Shown here one piece after another: positions 17,458-25,676 of a stretch of DNA of 64,000 bases. Below the pieces are notes generated by a model, which saw only the letters and a program-made list of their open reading frames with translations, ran no database searches and was not told the DNA's origin. The stretch is from Promicromonospora sp. AC04. GTDB lineage: Bacteria > Actinomycetota > Actinomycetes > Actinomycetales > Cellulomonadaceae. Numbering within the stretch: position 1 is the stretch's first letter; every line of letters starts with the position of its first letter. The DNA lies in NCBI RefSeq assembly GCF_003058225.1, contig NZ_QBUG01000015.1, positions 62,001-126,000 on the forward strand, in the 5' to 3' direction. A program made the translations under genes and the position numbers.

Positions 17458-17889
17458 ATGAACGCATCCCGCACACCACAGATCACTACCGGGTCGGTCA
17501 TCTGCCAGGCCGGCCCGTTCTACCTGTCCGTGCAGCACGTCGGCGACGACCAGGACCCGGACGGCAGCACCCGTCACCGGTACGAGTACCTCGTGATGAA
17601 CCAGCAGTCCACCAGCCAGCGATACAAGGCGAGGGACCTGCACAACCGGGGTGTCGTCGATGCCGACGCCGCCATCTGCTACCTGATCGGGCACCTGTAC
17701 GCGATCGGCAGGACCGTCCAGGACTACACACCAGACCCGGACGACAACTCTATGGGCCTTCTCCCCGAATGGCTCCAGCAGACGACCGCCGCGCACGTCG
17801 ACGACCTCCTGGCGCACATGGAGATGCACGAAGAGCTGCTCAGCGGACCGACCGATCTGACGTTCGACTTGGACGACCCCGAGACCTGA
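17458..17889 (+). CDS. Hypothetical protein, paralogue of the gene at 19013
   Basis: A 143-residue protein. Its core RHRYEYLVMNQ and the later stretch DDNSMGLLPEWLQQ align with RHRYAYRIAST and SENLGLFPGWVPEA in the product of 19013-19951, so the two are paralogues. The family is not recognised. ATG at 17458 was chosen because it gives an N-terminus like that of the paralogue; GTG at 17443 is possible. It sits alone between SCO6880 and a further small gene and has acidic character near the C-terminus. Confidence 0.55.
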   Translation: MNASRTPQITTGSVICQAGPFYLSVQHVGDDQDPDGSTRHRYEYLVMNQQSTSQRYKARDLHNRGVVDADAAICYLIGHLYAIGRTVQDYTPDPDDNSMGLLPEWLQQTTAAHVDDLLAHMEMHEELLSGPTDLTFDLDDPET

Positions 17890-17949
17890 CCGAGCGCTGG
17901 ACAACACCTCACTGATCCGAACCGCACCTGCACGCGAGATGGAGCGACG

Positions 17950-18462
17950 ATGAAGACCACCCAGATGTCACCCACAATCCCTGATGCGGATCCCGTCGAG
18001 ACCGCAGCGGCCGTCGCGACAACGATGCGGCGCCTCGTCGCCGAGACCAACCAGCTGACCGACCTGGACCAAGCACCGCAGATCACCAAGGAGCTCCTGG
18101 ACGTGCTCCGCGAGGTCGCGGAGGTCACCACTCGTCTGTCCCAGTTGACGTTCGAGCACCCGATGCCCGCACCGCCGGCCGACAGCGACCCGGACGTGTT
18201 CGGTGATCGGTCGGACAAGCCGCGAGCGGTCAACAGCTTCAACGACGCCAGCGCGCGTATCTACCTCGCTTGCCAGCCCCTGGCCAGCGCGAAGAACGCG
18301 ACCACCCGCTTGCTCGACCAGACACCCCCCGACATCACGGCGGCAGCGACCGACGCTGCCTCCGTCCCTGCGGGCAACGGTCCGGGCCGGTCACACCGCC
18401 CGGACCCGCACCACACAGGTCACCCACACCCATCGGAGCCCGCGCACACGCACGCGCTGTGA
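17950..18462 (+). CDS. Hypothetical helical protein, small accessory family
   Basis: 170 residues: a helical N-terminal half (MRRLVAETNQLTDLDQAPQI and following) with heptad-like spacing, a middle part with NDASARIYLACQPLASAK and a disordered His/Pro-rich tail. The pattern of an N-terminal helix of about 60 residues, then a second helical segment with ASxAxxxL, is shared with the products of 20009-20482 and 20479-20982, which suggests one small family. Function unknown; the genes lie in the secretion operon and may encode a secreted or structural accessory. Confidence 0.5.
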   Translation: MKTTQMSPTIPDADPVETAAAVATTMRRLVAETNQLTDLDQAPQITKELLDVLREVAEVTTRLSQLTFEHPMPAPPADSDPDVFGDRSDKPRAVNSFNDASARIYLACQPLASAKNATTRLLDQTPPDITAAATDAASVPAGNGPGRSHRPDPHHTGHPHPSEPAHTHAL

Positions 18463-18587
18463 CCACTGGTGCCGCGGCGGCCTGCGCCACGGACCGGTGC
18501 CGGCGGCAAGTGCGACAACGCGGCATCCACGACCGAAACCGCCCCCACACGAATCCGATTGAGCCTGACCCCGTGAGGAGCACGACC

Positions 18588-18902
18588 ATGAGCAGACCAC
18601 CGGTGATCCCCGCAGAGACCAAGCAGAGGATCGTGCTGGCCGTGCTGTCCGGCGAGCTGAGCATCGCAGCGGCAGCGCGCCAGGAGCACATCGCCGACAA
18701 CTCCATCTACCGGTGGAAGGCCGACTTCCTCAAAGCCGGGAACGCCGCGCTCCTGCCCGGCGGCGCCGCCCATGCCTCCGCCCACGAGGAGCACCTGCAG
18801 GCACGGGTACAGGACCTGACCCAGGCTCTGGGCGAGGCGATGCTCGAAGCCTGGCGCTGGAAGAAGAACGCAGAGTCTCGCGGCGCCACAGCAGCCGGAT
18901 AG
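18588..18902 (+). CDS. Orphan IS3-type OrfA-like helix-turn-helix protein
   Basis: A 104-residue protein with a transposase_8-type helix-turn-helix (TKQRIVLAVLSGELSIAAAA, then NSIYRWKADFLKAGNAAL) followed by a coiled segment (LQARVQDLTQALGEAMLEAW), exactly the layout of IS3-family OrfA. No OrfB with a DDE domain follows and no terminal inverted repeats are evident. It is either a leftover of an insertion sequence or a captured DNA-binding protein that now serves the element. The frame is intact and has a GAGGAGCACG ribosome-binding site, which favours continued expression. Confidence 0.65.
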   Translation: MSRPPVIPAETKQRIVLAVLSGELSIAAAARQEHIADNSIYRWKADFLKAGNAALLPGGAAHASAHEEHLQARVQDLTQALGEAMLEAWRWKKNAESRGATAAG

Positions 18903-19012
18903 CAAGGGGTCCTGTGCCGGCCCTGCGGAGCAGTCGCCCCGCAGGGCCGACATGTGCGCAAGCTACAAGCACAGCGCACGGCCGACGGCGCTGGGGGTCA
19001 CACCTACCAGGC

Positions 19013-19951
19013 ATGGACAACAACACCTCCCCCAGCACGCGAGCGATGGTCGCACGGCAGGCGGGTTCGCTGAGTCTGGCCCTGTGGCACGACGGCGCCG
19101 AACCTGACGCGCTCGGCGGGTACCGCCACCGGTACGCCTACCGGATCGCCAGCACCGCCGGCCCCGGGATCCCGCCGGTTGACGGGCGGGACATTCACTC
19201 CGGTGTCGGCGACGACGTCGACACCACCAGGTCGATGGGGACCCTGGTCAGCCTCCTGTCGGCGGCGGGCGAGGCGTACCGGTACGACATGGACCACCCG
19301 GGCGGCTCGGAGAACCTGGGCCTGTTCCCCGGCTGGGTGCCCGAGGCCGCGTACCTGAACTCTGACGAGCTGACGATGCTCGCGATCGAACTCGAGAACC
19401 CTTCAGCCCCCGAGGAACCCGGGACGACGACGCCCGCCACGGACAGGACCGCCGCCGCGCCCACCGTGCCCACCGCGCAGGAGCACACCGCCGGAGATGA
19501 ACCCGCGTGGCCGCCCGGCCGCTACTACTCCGTGGTGTTTCTCCAGGATGAGGAGGGACACGCGGTCGTGGATCTGCTGGAGCAGAAAGGCACCGACGCC
19601 GTCATCAAGCACCTGACCCAGCGGGACTTCGGGTCCGATACCCTGGACGCGGCGTTGTTCAACACCGAGGTCTACTCCGAGGTTCCGGTGTATCCGGGCA
19701 CCCGGGTGGTCGAGAGCGGTCCGTACGTCCTGACGTACCACCCCGGCCTGGGAAGTGTGCACCTGCTACGCGAGCTGCCCGCCAGCCTGGAGCGCCCGGC
19801 GTCGTGGCCCGAGCGGTACACCGGCATCCCGACAAGCCAAGGCACCCCCACCGCACCCACGTCGACCGCTGAGGCGGACCGGTCCATGCCCCAGCGCTCT
19901 GCACCATCAGCCCGGGCGACTGCATCGTTCGACGACGGCGTGTCCCTGTGA
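19013..19951 (+). CDS. Hypothetical protein, paralogue of 17458 with an added C-terminal domain
   Basis: A 312-residue protein. The first 130 residues are related to the product of 17458-17889 (RHRYAYRIAST and ENLGLFPGWVPEAAY). A Pro/Thr-rich linker then leads to a second domain (about 165-265) with VVFLQDEEGHAVVDLLEQKG and SGPYVLTYHPGLGSVHLLRE. No known motif is seen. Its place between conjugation genes and its lack of membrane helices suggest a cytoplasmic accessory. Confidence 0.55.
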   Translation: MDNNTSPSTRAMVARQAGSLSLALWHDGAEPDALGGYRHRYAYRIASTAGPGIPPVDGRDIHSGVGDDVDTTRSMGTLVSLLSAAGEAYRYDMDHPGGSENLGLFPGWVPEAAYLNSDELTMLAIELENPSAPEEPGTTTPATDRTAAAPTVPTAQEHTAGDEPAWPPGRYYSVVFLQDEEGHAVVDLLEQKGTDAVIKHLTQRDFGSDTLDAALFNTEVYSEVPVYPGTRVVESGPYVLTYHPGLGSVHLLRELPASLERPASWPERYTGIPTSQGTPTAPTSTAEADRSMPQRSAPSARATASFDDGVSL

Positions 19952-20008
19952 CGGGCCCTGTTGCACACCTCCTGTGCGTCCCGGTTCGCCGACGCCCAGG
20001 AGCCCGTC

Positions 20009-20482
20009 ATGTCGACCACGACCAGCCCGCAGCACGACGCAGAGGACGCCGCCGAAGCGCTGCGTCGCCTGAGCCACTCGACCCGCACCTTCGCTGACCT
20101 CTCCGACACCTACTGGGTGCTGAACGACCTGGCGGCTATGGTCCGTCGCCTGGAGCAGGTCACGACCCAGGTCGCAGCCGCGCACAGCGACAACGCCCAC
20201 CTCGCGCACGACCACCACGGCCAGGCCGCCGCCGGGCATGTCCAGGCCCTGACCGCGGCCGGGCACCTGCGCAAGGTCGTCCAGCTGGTCGGTCTCGCGC
20301 ACGTCAGCCTGGACCTGGCCCTGAGCCACTCCGGCGCCATCGCGTGGTACGACCCCACCTCCACCACCCTGACCGCCACGGGTGCCAGCACCGCGCTGAC
20401 GGTCGAGCGACCCGGCGGTCGGACACGGCAGGTCGGCGACGGTTCCCGGCCCGCCGGCGAGGCTGGAGGGCAGCCGCGATGA
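20009..20482 (+). CDS. Hypothetical helical protein, small accessory family
   Basis: 157 residues. Helical throughout the first 115 residues (DLSDTYWVLNDLAAMVRRLE, then HDHHGQAAAGHVQALTAAGH) with a disordered tail. The layout resembles the neighbours at 17950 and 20479. The ATG at 20009 follows CCAGGAGCCCGTC, a good ribosome-binding site, and the end overlaps the next start by four bases. Function unknown. Confidence 0.55.
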   Translation: MSTTTSPQHDAEDAAEALRRLSHSTRTFADLSDTYWVLNDLAAMVRRLEQVTTQVAAAHSDNAHLAHDHHGQAAAGHVQALTAAGHLRKVVQLVGLAHVSLDLALSHSGAIAWYDPTSTTLTATGASTALTVERPGGRTRQVGDGSRPAGEAGGQPR

Positions 20483-20982
20483 CCTCCAACGTCCGTCCCA
20501 CCCCGTCGCCGTCTTCGCAGGACGAGGGCACGCCCGAGGATGTCGCCCGTAAGGCAGTGGCCGCCGTCCTGGATCTGCATATCGCGACCACTGGTCCGCT
20601 GGAGCCCGCCAGCCTCCCGACAGTCACCCGGGAGGTGCAGACCCTTGCGTTGCTGCTGGGCGACGTCGCCCAAGATCTGAAGCTGTTCAGCCAGCGGTAC
20701 AGCCTCGACTCGGGCGGGATCGAGGCCGACCAGAACGATCTGCGCACCCAAGCCCGGGTGACAGGGGCCAGCGCGACCAGAAAGTTCGTCGAAGCCGTCG
20801 AGCTGCTCTACCAGGCCTCGAGCGCACTGGCTCAGGCACAGGACGACACGTCCCTGATGGCCGACCTGTCCTCCAGCTCGCCTCAGACCACGCCGTCGCC
20901 CACGAACCGAGACCGGACCCCGGACCCCGGACCGGCTCATCCTGGGACCGTGGACCGACCGGACGACAGTCCGTCGCTATGA
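20479..20982 (+). CDS. Hypothetical helical protein, small accessory family
   Basis: 167 residues with a helical core (EVQTLALLLGDVAQDLKLFS and KFVEAVELLYQASSALAQAQ) and a Pro/Ser-rich tail. It starts inside the stop of the 20009 gene and its own stop overlaps the GTG/ATG region of virB4, so it is made together with the ATPase. Because the family has several copies beside VirB4 it may be a secretion accessory or substrate, but nothing in the sequence proves this. Confidence 0.55.
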   Translation: MTSNVRPTPSPSSQDEGTPEDVARKAVAAVLDLHIATTGPLEPASLPTVTREVQTLALLLGDVAQDLKLFSQRYSLDSGGIEADQNDLRTQARVTGASATRKFVEAVELLYQASSALAQAQDDTSLMADLSSSSPQTTPSPTNRDRTPDPGPAHPGTVDRPDDSPSL

Positions 20983-22508
20983 GCCCGGACCGCGACCGGG
21001 TGCATGCCACCACCCTGACCCCCGGGCGCGAACCCTGGACAGTACGCCGGACTCGGCGCCGCGCCGCGGCCGCGGTCCTGGCCCGGGCGCGACACGACCG
21101 CATGGACGCTGCCCGCCAGCGGACGGCCACCGAACGCACGCAGGCGCGCTCCGTGCGGTACCTGCCCCGCTCGGGCGAGCCCGGCCCGGCGGCACTGCGC
21201 ACGCCGATCCGGTTCCGAGTCCCGAAGCATCAGGACACCTCCGCGGTCTGGGGAGCGGCCTACCCGTTCCTCGCCGAAGGAGGGCTCGGGGCCGACGGCG
21301 TGTTCGTCGGCCGGGACCTGCACTCGGGCAGCAGCTTCGTGTACGACCCGTGGGTGCTGTACCAGCGGGGACTGGTCACCGCACCCAACATGGTCGTCGC
21401 CGGGATCGTCGGGGCAGGAAAGAGCGCCCTGGCCAAGGCCCTCTATACCCGCTCCATGGCCTTCGGCAGGCGCGTCTACATCGCATGCGACCCCAAGGGC
21501 GAGCACACCCCGATCGCCGAAGCAGTAGGCGGCAAGGCCATCGCCCTCGGGCCGGGCATGCCGGCCCGGCTCAACCCGCTCGACGAAGGCCACCGCTCCG
21601 CCGGGACCGACGACGCCACCTGGCACGCCGAGGTCACCGCACGACGGCGCACCCTGGTCGCCGCGCTGACCGAGACCATGCTCGACCGGCCACTGCACCC
21701 CGTGGAGCACACCGCGCTCGACGTCGCCCTGGACACCACCGTCCGCACCAGCGACGTCCCAGTCCTTCCCCGCGTCGTCGACCACCTCCTGGCCCCCGAC
21801 CGGGGCGACGACTTCGACGGGCGACTGACCGAGGACGGACGCCACGTCGCGCACGCGCTACGGCGCCTGGTGCGCGGTGATCTCGCGGGCCTGTTCGACG
21901 GGCCGTCCACCGTCCGCTTCGATCCGTCACTGCCGATGCTGTCCCTGGACCTGTCCCGAGTAGCGGAGAACAACAGCGCCTTGAGCGTCCTGATGACCTG
22001 CGCCTCCGCATGGCTGGAAGCCGCGCTGGCCGACCCCGACGGCGGGCAGCGCTGGGTCATCTACGACGAAGCATGGCGGCTCATGGCCCACCCGGCGCTG
22101 CTGCGCCGGATGGACGCGCATTGGCGGCTGGCCAGGCACTACGGCATCGCGAACATGCTCATCTTCCATCGCATGACCGACCTGGACAACGTCGGCGACG
22201 CCGGCTCCGCGCAACGCTCCCTGGCCGCCGCGCTCCTGGCCAACGCCGAGACCCGGGTCATCTACCGGCAGGAAGCCGACCAGCTCGGAACCATCGCCCA
22301 CGCCCTCGGCCTGACCGGCACCGAGACCACACTCCTGCCCACCCTCGGCCTCGGCCAAGGCCTGTGGCGCATCCGTAACAGGTCGTTCCTGGTCCAGGCC
22401 CAGCTCCACCACGACGAAGCCAGGCTCTTCGAGACCGGCGTCCGAGCCAGAGGGGTCTCCCGGGAGTTCAGGAATTCTGAGGGCGGCAACGGCTCGAACT
22501 CACGGTAG
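20979..22508 (+). CDS. VirB4-like conjugation ATPase (C-terminal half type)
   Basis: A 509-residue P-loop ATPase. Walker A is GIVGAGKSALAK (about 141-152), Walker B is WVIYDEAWRLM (about 357-367), and the RIYRQEADQ-type arginine region and final beta strands fit the VirB4/TraC/HerA ATPase domain. It drives pilus assembly and DNA transfer at the inner membrane. The N-terminal half of ordinary VirB4 is missing and is supplied by the SCO6880 protein. The last 15 residues (REFRNSEGGNGSNSR) are low in complexity, and metabolic cargo genes begin 108 bases later, so the natural C-terminus may have been replaced at an insertion point. Confidence 0.88.
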   Translation: MSPDRDRVHATTLTPGREPWTVRRTRRRAAAAVLARARHDRMDAARQRTATERTQARSVRYLPRSGEPGPAALRTPIRFRVPKHQDTSAVWGAAYPFLAEGGLGADGVFVGRDLHSGSSFVYDPWVLYQRGLVTAPNMVVAGIVGAGKSALAKALYTRSMAFGRRVYIACDPKGEHTPIAEAVGGKAIALGPGMPARLNPLDEGHRSAGTDDATWHAEVTARRRTLVAALTETMLDRPLHPVEHTALDVALDTTVRTSDVPVLPRVVDHLLAPDRGDDFDGRLTEDGRHVAHALRRLVRGDLAGLFDGPSTVRFDPSLPMLSLDLSRVAENNSALSVLMTCASAWLEAALADPDGGQRWVIYDEAWRLMAHPALLRRMDAHWRLARHYGIANMLIFHRMTDLDNVGDAGSAQRSLAAALLANAETRVIYRQEADQLGTIAHALGLTGTETTLLPTLGLGQGLWRIRNRSFLVQAQLHHDEARLFETGVRARGVSREFRNSEGGNGSNSR

Positions 22509-22616
22509 TAGCCAGGCTGAGCGTGCGATTGTGCAGCGGGTTCGAGCAACAAGCACAGGATGCGGCCGCCTGGGCTCTGGATGTCGACCGGCTCGCCATA
22601 GAGGGGACATGTGGTG

Positions 22617-23504
22617 TCACTGACGCGTCGTGTCGCGGGTGACGCCAAGGGATGGAGCGGTCCAGCTGCGGAGCAGGTCCAGGGCGTCCGCTGAGGGCGA
22701 GCTCGGTTCCGTGAGGTAGGTCGCGATGACGATTCCGCTGTTGGACGGGACGGTGAGGGTCTCGTAGGCGAGGGTCATCTCGCCGACGACGGGATGGTTG
22801 ATCCGCTTGTTGCCGGTGTTGTGGGTGCGGACAGCGTGCCCGCCCCACCAGGTGCGGAAGTCCGCACTACGGGTGGCGAGCTCCCCGACCAGGGCCATGA
22901 GCGCGCGGTCGGTGGGGTCCTGACCGGCCAGGAGGCGCAGCGCCGAGACGGCTTCGCGTGCGGTCGTCTCCCAGTCCGGGTAGAAGCTGTGCGAGCGTTC
23001 GTCCAGGAACAGGTAGCGGGCGCTGTTCAGTGGTGGAGCGTGGGGCGGGAACAGGTCTGGGAACAGTGCGCGCCCGAGCGCGTTCGAACCGGCGACGTTG
23101 GTGATGCGGTTCATCGCGAGTGCGGGCACGTCACGCATGGTGTCCAGGAGCTGGGCCACCAGCGGCGAAAGGCGGGGCTCCGGCTTGGTCCGCAACTCCC
23201 GCCGCGGCCCTGTAGCCGCACGGGACAGGTCGAACAAATGCGCCGATTCCGCTTCGTCGAGCTGTAAAGCCCGCACCAGAGCGAAAAGCACGCTCTCCGA
23301 GACTCCGCTCAGGTCTCCGCGTTCCATGCGGGTGTAGTACGCGGTGCTCACGCCGGCCAGCTGGGCAACCTCTTCACGGCGCAGGCCCGGAACGCGGCGC
23401 TCCCCGCCGAAGACGGTGAGGCCGGCCTTCTCCGGTGTCAGGCGTGCGCGCAGAGCAGTGAGAAACTGCTGCACGTCGTTCGGGGTGCTCATAACCAACG
23501 ACAC
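22617..23504 (-). CDS. XRE-family regulator with MmyB-type ligand domain
   Basis: A 295-residue repressor or activator. The helix-turn-helix lies at about 38-60 (LRREEVAQLAGVSTAYYTRM, followed by ERGDLSGVSESVL), then a long C-terminal MmyB-like domain with FPDLFPPHAPPLNSARYLFL and WWGGHAVRTHNTGNKRINHP. In this family the C-terminal domain binds a fatty-acyl-like ligand and the regulator usually controls the divergent dehydrogenase or reductase gene. Here it faces an aldo/keto reductase operon across a 124-base gap that holds a long palindrome. A start four codons later (ATG at 23492) is possible. Confidence 0.88.
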   Translation of the reverse strand: MSLVMSTPNDVQQFLTALRARLTPEKAGLTVFGGERRVPGLRREEVAQLAGVSTAYYTRMERGDLSGVSESVLFALVRALQLDEAESAHLFDLSRAATGPRRELRTKPEPRLSPLVAQLLDTMRDVPALAMNRITNVAGSNALGRALFPDLFPPHAPPLNSARYLFLDERSHSFYPDWETTAREAVSALRLLAGQDPTDRALMALVGELATRSADFRTWWGGHAVRTHNTGNKRINHPVVGEMTLAYETLTVPSNSGIVIATYLTEPSSPSADALDLLRSWTAPSLGVTRDTTRQ

Positions 23505-23533
23505 TAACCGAGGCCCCGCAGGTGGTGGGAGCT

Positions 23534-23589
23534 ACTGGCATTCACCCCCAGATATGCCGCAGATGTGCCGCCTGGGGGCTAATGCCAGT
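23534..23589. promoter_or_regulatory. Long inverted-repeat operator between xre and akr
   Basis: Half-site ACTGGCATT-CA-CCCCCAG (23534-23551) is mirrored by CTGGGGG-CT-AATGCCAGT (23572-23589), with a 20-base spacer; 16 of 18 positions in each arm pair perfectly. It lies midway between the two divergent starts. This is the expected binding site for a dimeric XRE/MmyB regulator that would repress both promoters. The spacing of the arm centres (38 bases) is close to a multiple of the helical turn, which suits two dimers on one face. Confidence 0.7.
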
Positions 23590-23628
23590 GACTCTCATCC
23601 CGGACTGATACGTGCTTAACGTGGCGGC

Positions 23629-24510
23629 ATGACAACCAATCGCATCACCCTGAACAACGGGATCGAAATTCCCGCCATCGGGCTCGGCGTCTTCCAGGCG
23701 TCGCCCGAGGACACCACCGCGGCGGTCGAAGAGGCGCTGCGCGTCGGCTACCGCCACATCGACACCGCCGCCGCGTACGGCAACGAGGCGCAGGTCGGTG
23801 AGGCCATCCGCAGTTCCGGGCTTGCCCGCGATGAGGTCTTCGTCGAGACGAAGCTGTGGATCAGCGACTACGGCACCGACGCTAGCCTGCACGGGTTCGA
23901 GAAGAGCGCGGCGAAGCTCGGCGTGGACCGCATCGACCTGCTCCTCCTGCACCAGGCGCTGCCCTCCGCGTTCAACCTCACGATCGACGCCTACCGCGCG
24001 CTGGAGCGGCTCCTTGCCGACGGCAAGGTCCGCGCGATCGGGGTCAGCAACTTCACGCCTGAGAACCTCGAGCAGCTGCTCGCCGCGACGACCGTCGTAC
24101 CGGCCGTCAACCAGATCGAGCTGCACCCCTACTTCCAGCAGAAGGACGTCCAGGCCCTGAACGCGAAGCACGGGATCCTGACCCAGGCGTGGTCCCCGAT
24201 CGGCGGGATCACCACCTACACGCCGGGACAGAAGAGCGTGCTCGAGAACGAGACCCTGCAGGAGATCGCCCGCGAGCACGGCAAGTCCCCGGCTCAGGTG
24301 ATGCTCCGCTGGCACGTCCAGGAGGGCCGTTCGGCGATCCCGAAGTCGACCAAGGCCACCCGGATCGCGGAGAACTTCGACGTCTTCGACTTCGAGCTCA
24401 CCGCCGACCAGCTCGCTGCCATCGACGCCCTCGACACCGGTGTCCGCGGCGGCCCCCAGCCCGGCTTCATCACCCTTGAGGACCACGCGTTCCCGATCCC
24501 CGAAGCCTGA
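23629..24510 (+). CDS. Aldo/keto reductase
   Basis: A 293-residue TIM-barrel NADPH oxidoreductase. The catalytic tetrad is visible: Asp45 and Tyr50 in YRHIDTAAAYGNE, Lys in FVETKLWI, and His in LLLLHQALP. The NADPH-binding signature IPKSTKATRIAENFDVFDF lies near the C-terminus. Members of this class (2,5-didehydrogluconate reductase-like) reduce ketones and aldehydes. It is the first gene of the cargo operon and faces the XRE regulator; the next genes follow in the same direction with short gaps. Confidence 0.92.
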   Translation: MTTNRITLNNGIEIPAIGLGVFQASPEDTTAAVEEALRVGYRHIDTAAAYGNEAQVGEAIRSSGLARDEVFVETKLWISDYGTDASLHGFEKSAAKLGVDRIDLLLLHQALPSAFNLTIDAYRALERLLADGKVRAIGVSNFTPENLEQLLAATTVVPAVNQIELHPYFQQKDVQALNAKHGILTQAWSPIGGITTYTPGQKSVLENETLQEIAREHGKSPAQVMLRWHVQEGRSAIPKSTKATRIAENFDVFDFELTADQLAAIDALDTGVRGGPQPGFITLEDHAFPIPEA

Positions 24511-24566
24511 TCCCCACGACACGAGGCATCTCGCTCGACCGCCGCGCTCTACTCCGAGCCAGCGCC

Positions 24567-25205
24567 TTGTTGGGCTGCGGCCTGGTGAGCGGCGCCCTGA
24601 CTTCTTGCGCACCGAGACCAGAGGACTCGATGACTCCAACAGGCCAACCAGACCAGGCGGGGACACCAAGGTCCACGGACCAGGCGCCAGGGCGGGTGCT
24701 GCTGGCGTACTTCTCTCGCCCTGGTGAGAACTACTACTACGGCGACCGGATCACTCTGGAGGTCGGCAACACCCAGCGGGTGGCCGACCTGATCACCGCG
24801 ACCACCAGCGTGGACGTGTACCAGATCGAAGCCGCCGATCCCTACCCGGCGGACTACGAGAAGACCGTCGCCCGCAACGTGCAGGAAGAGAACGACGACG
24901 CTCGACCCGCGATCGCCCACCCGCTCCCGGACGTAGCACGGTACGACGTGGTCCTGCTGGGTTGCCCGGTCTGGAACGTCCAGACACCGATGATCATGCG
25001 TACGTTCGTCGAGGCGGTCGATCTGGAGGGCAAGACCCTGCATCCGTTCGTCACCTACGCCGTCAGCGGCATCGGGCGCGTCGAGTCCGACTACGCGCGG
25101 CTGTGCCCCGACACCGTGTTCGGCGAGAGTCTCGCCGTCCTCGGCGAGACAGCCCAACAGGCCAGGCCCGACGTCGAAGCGTGGCTCCGTCGCATCGGGC
25201 TCTGA
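24567..25205 (+). CDS. Flavodoxin-fold lipoprotein-like protein with a damaged or unusual start
   Basis: Flavodoxin-type FMN-binding domain of about 165 residues: VLLAYFSRPGENYYYGDR (phosphate loop region), then VLLGCPVWNVQTPMIMRTFV and FVTYAVSGIGRV. In front lies a signal that in frame would read DRRALLRASALLGCGLVSG and end in LTSC, that is, a twin-arginine-like lipoprotein leader. No ATG, GTG or TTG exists for the complete leader; ACG at 24516 stands where an ATG would give it, so the listed TTG start yields a shortened leader. Probable role: reduction partner of the two aldo/keto reductases. Confidence 0.75.
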   Translation: MLGCGLVSGALTSCAPRPEDSMTPTGQPDQAGTPRSTDQAPGRVLLAYFSRPGENYYYGDRITLEVGNTQRVADLITATTSVDVYQIEAADPYPADYEKTVARNVQEENDDARPAIAHPLPDVARYDVVLLGCPVWNVQTPMIMRTFVEAVDLEGKTLHPFVTYAVSGIGRVESDYARLCPDTVFGESLAVLGETAQQARPDVEAWLRRIGL

Positions 25206-25263
25206 GTCGATCAAACCGAGAGAACCCCACCCCCGTGAGACCCCTGTGAGAGAAGGAAACACC

Positions 25264-25641
25264 ATGTCCACCTGGACCGATGAGGAGCTGCGACGAATAG
25301 ACAGCGCCACGGAGCTGCGCATCGCCTCGCAACGCCCTGACGGGACTCTTCGAGCGCCCGTCACCATCTGGCACACCGTCGTCGGCGACGCGCTCTACAT
25401 CCGGTCGGCGCGAGGCCCGGAGAACGGCTGGTTCCGTCGAGCACTGGACGCCAGGCAGGGACGCGTCGAGGCGGGCGGTGTCACCAGAACGGTCACCTTC
25501 CAGCTCGCACCGCCAGAGATTCGCGAGCAGCTGGATGCCGCCCTGCACGCAAAGTACGACCACTTCGGCCCCGGCCCTGTCGGAGCCATCACCGGCGCCG
25601 ACGTTCTGCGCTCCACCCTTGTCGTGCTCCCGCACGACTGA
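25264..25641 (+). CDS. DUF2255 family protein
   Basis: A 125-residue protein starting after AGAGAAGGAAAC. It shows the DUF2255 pattern WTDEELRRIDSATELRIASQ, TIWHTVVGDALYIRSARG and WFRRALDARQGRVEAGGV, a compact split beta-barrel similar to flavin-binding pyridoxamine-oxidase-like proteins. Function is not established for the family; it commonly accompanies reductases. It is in the same operon, 58 bases after the flavodoxin-like gene. Confidence 0.85.
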   Translation: MSTWTDEELRRIDSATELRIASQRPDGTLRAPVTIWHTVVGDALYIRSARGPENGWFRRALDARQGRVEAGGVTRTVTFQLAPPEIREQLDAALHAKYDHFGPGPVGAITGADVLRSTLVVLPHD

Positions 25642-25676
25642 CGCACTCAACCCGATCCACTGACAGGACACACATC

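Noticed and set aside
22262-22648. Minus-strand frame with CPLYGEPVDIQSPGGRILCL after virB4
   Set aside because: The stretch looks somewhat protein-like, but most of the frame is antisense to the certain VirB4 ATPase and no family is recognised.
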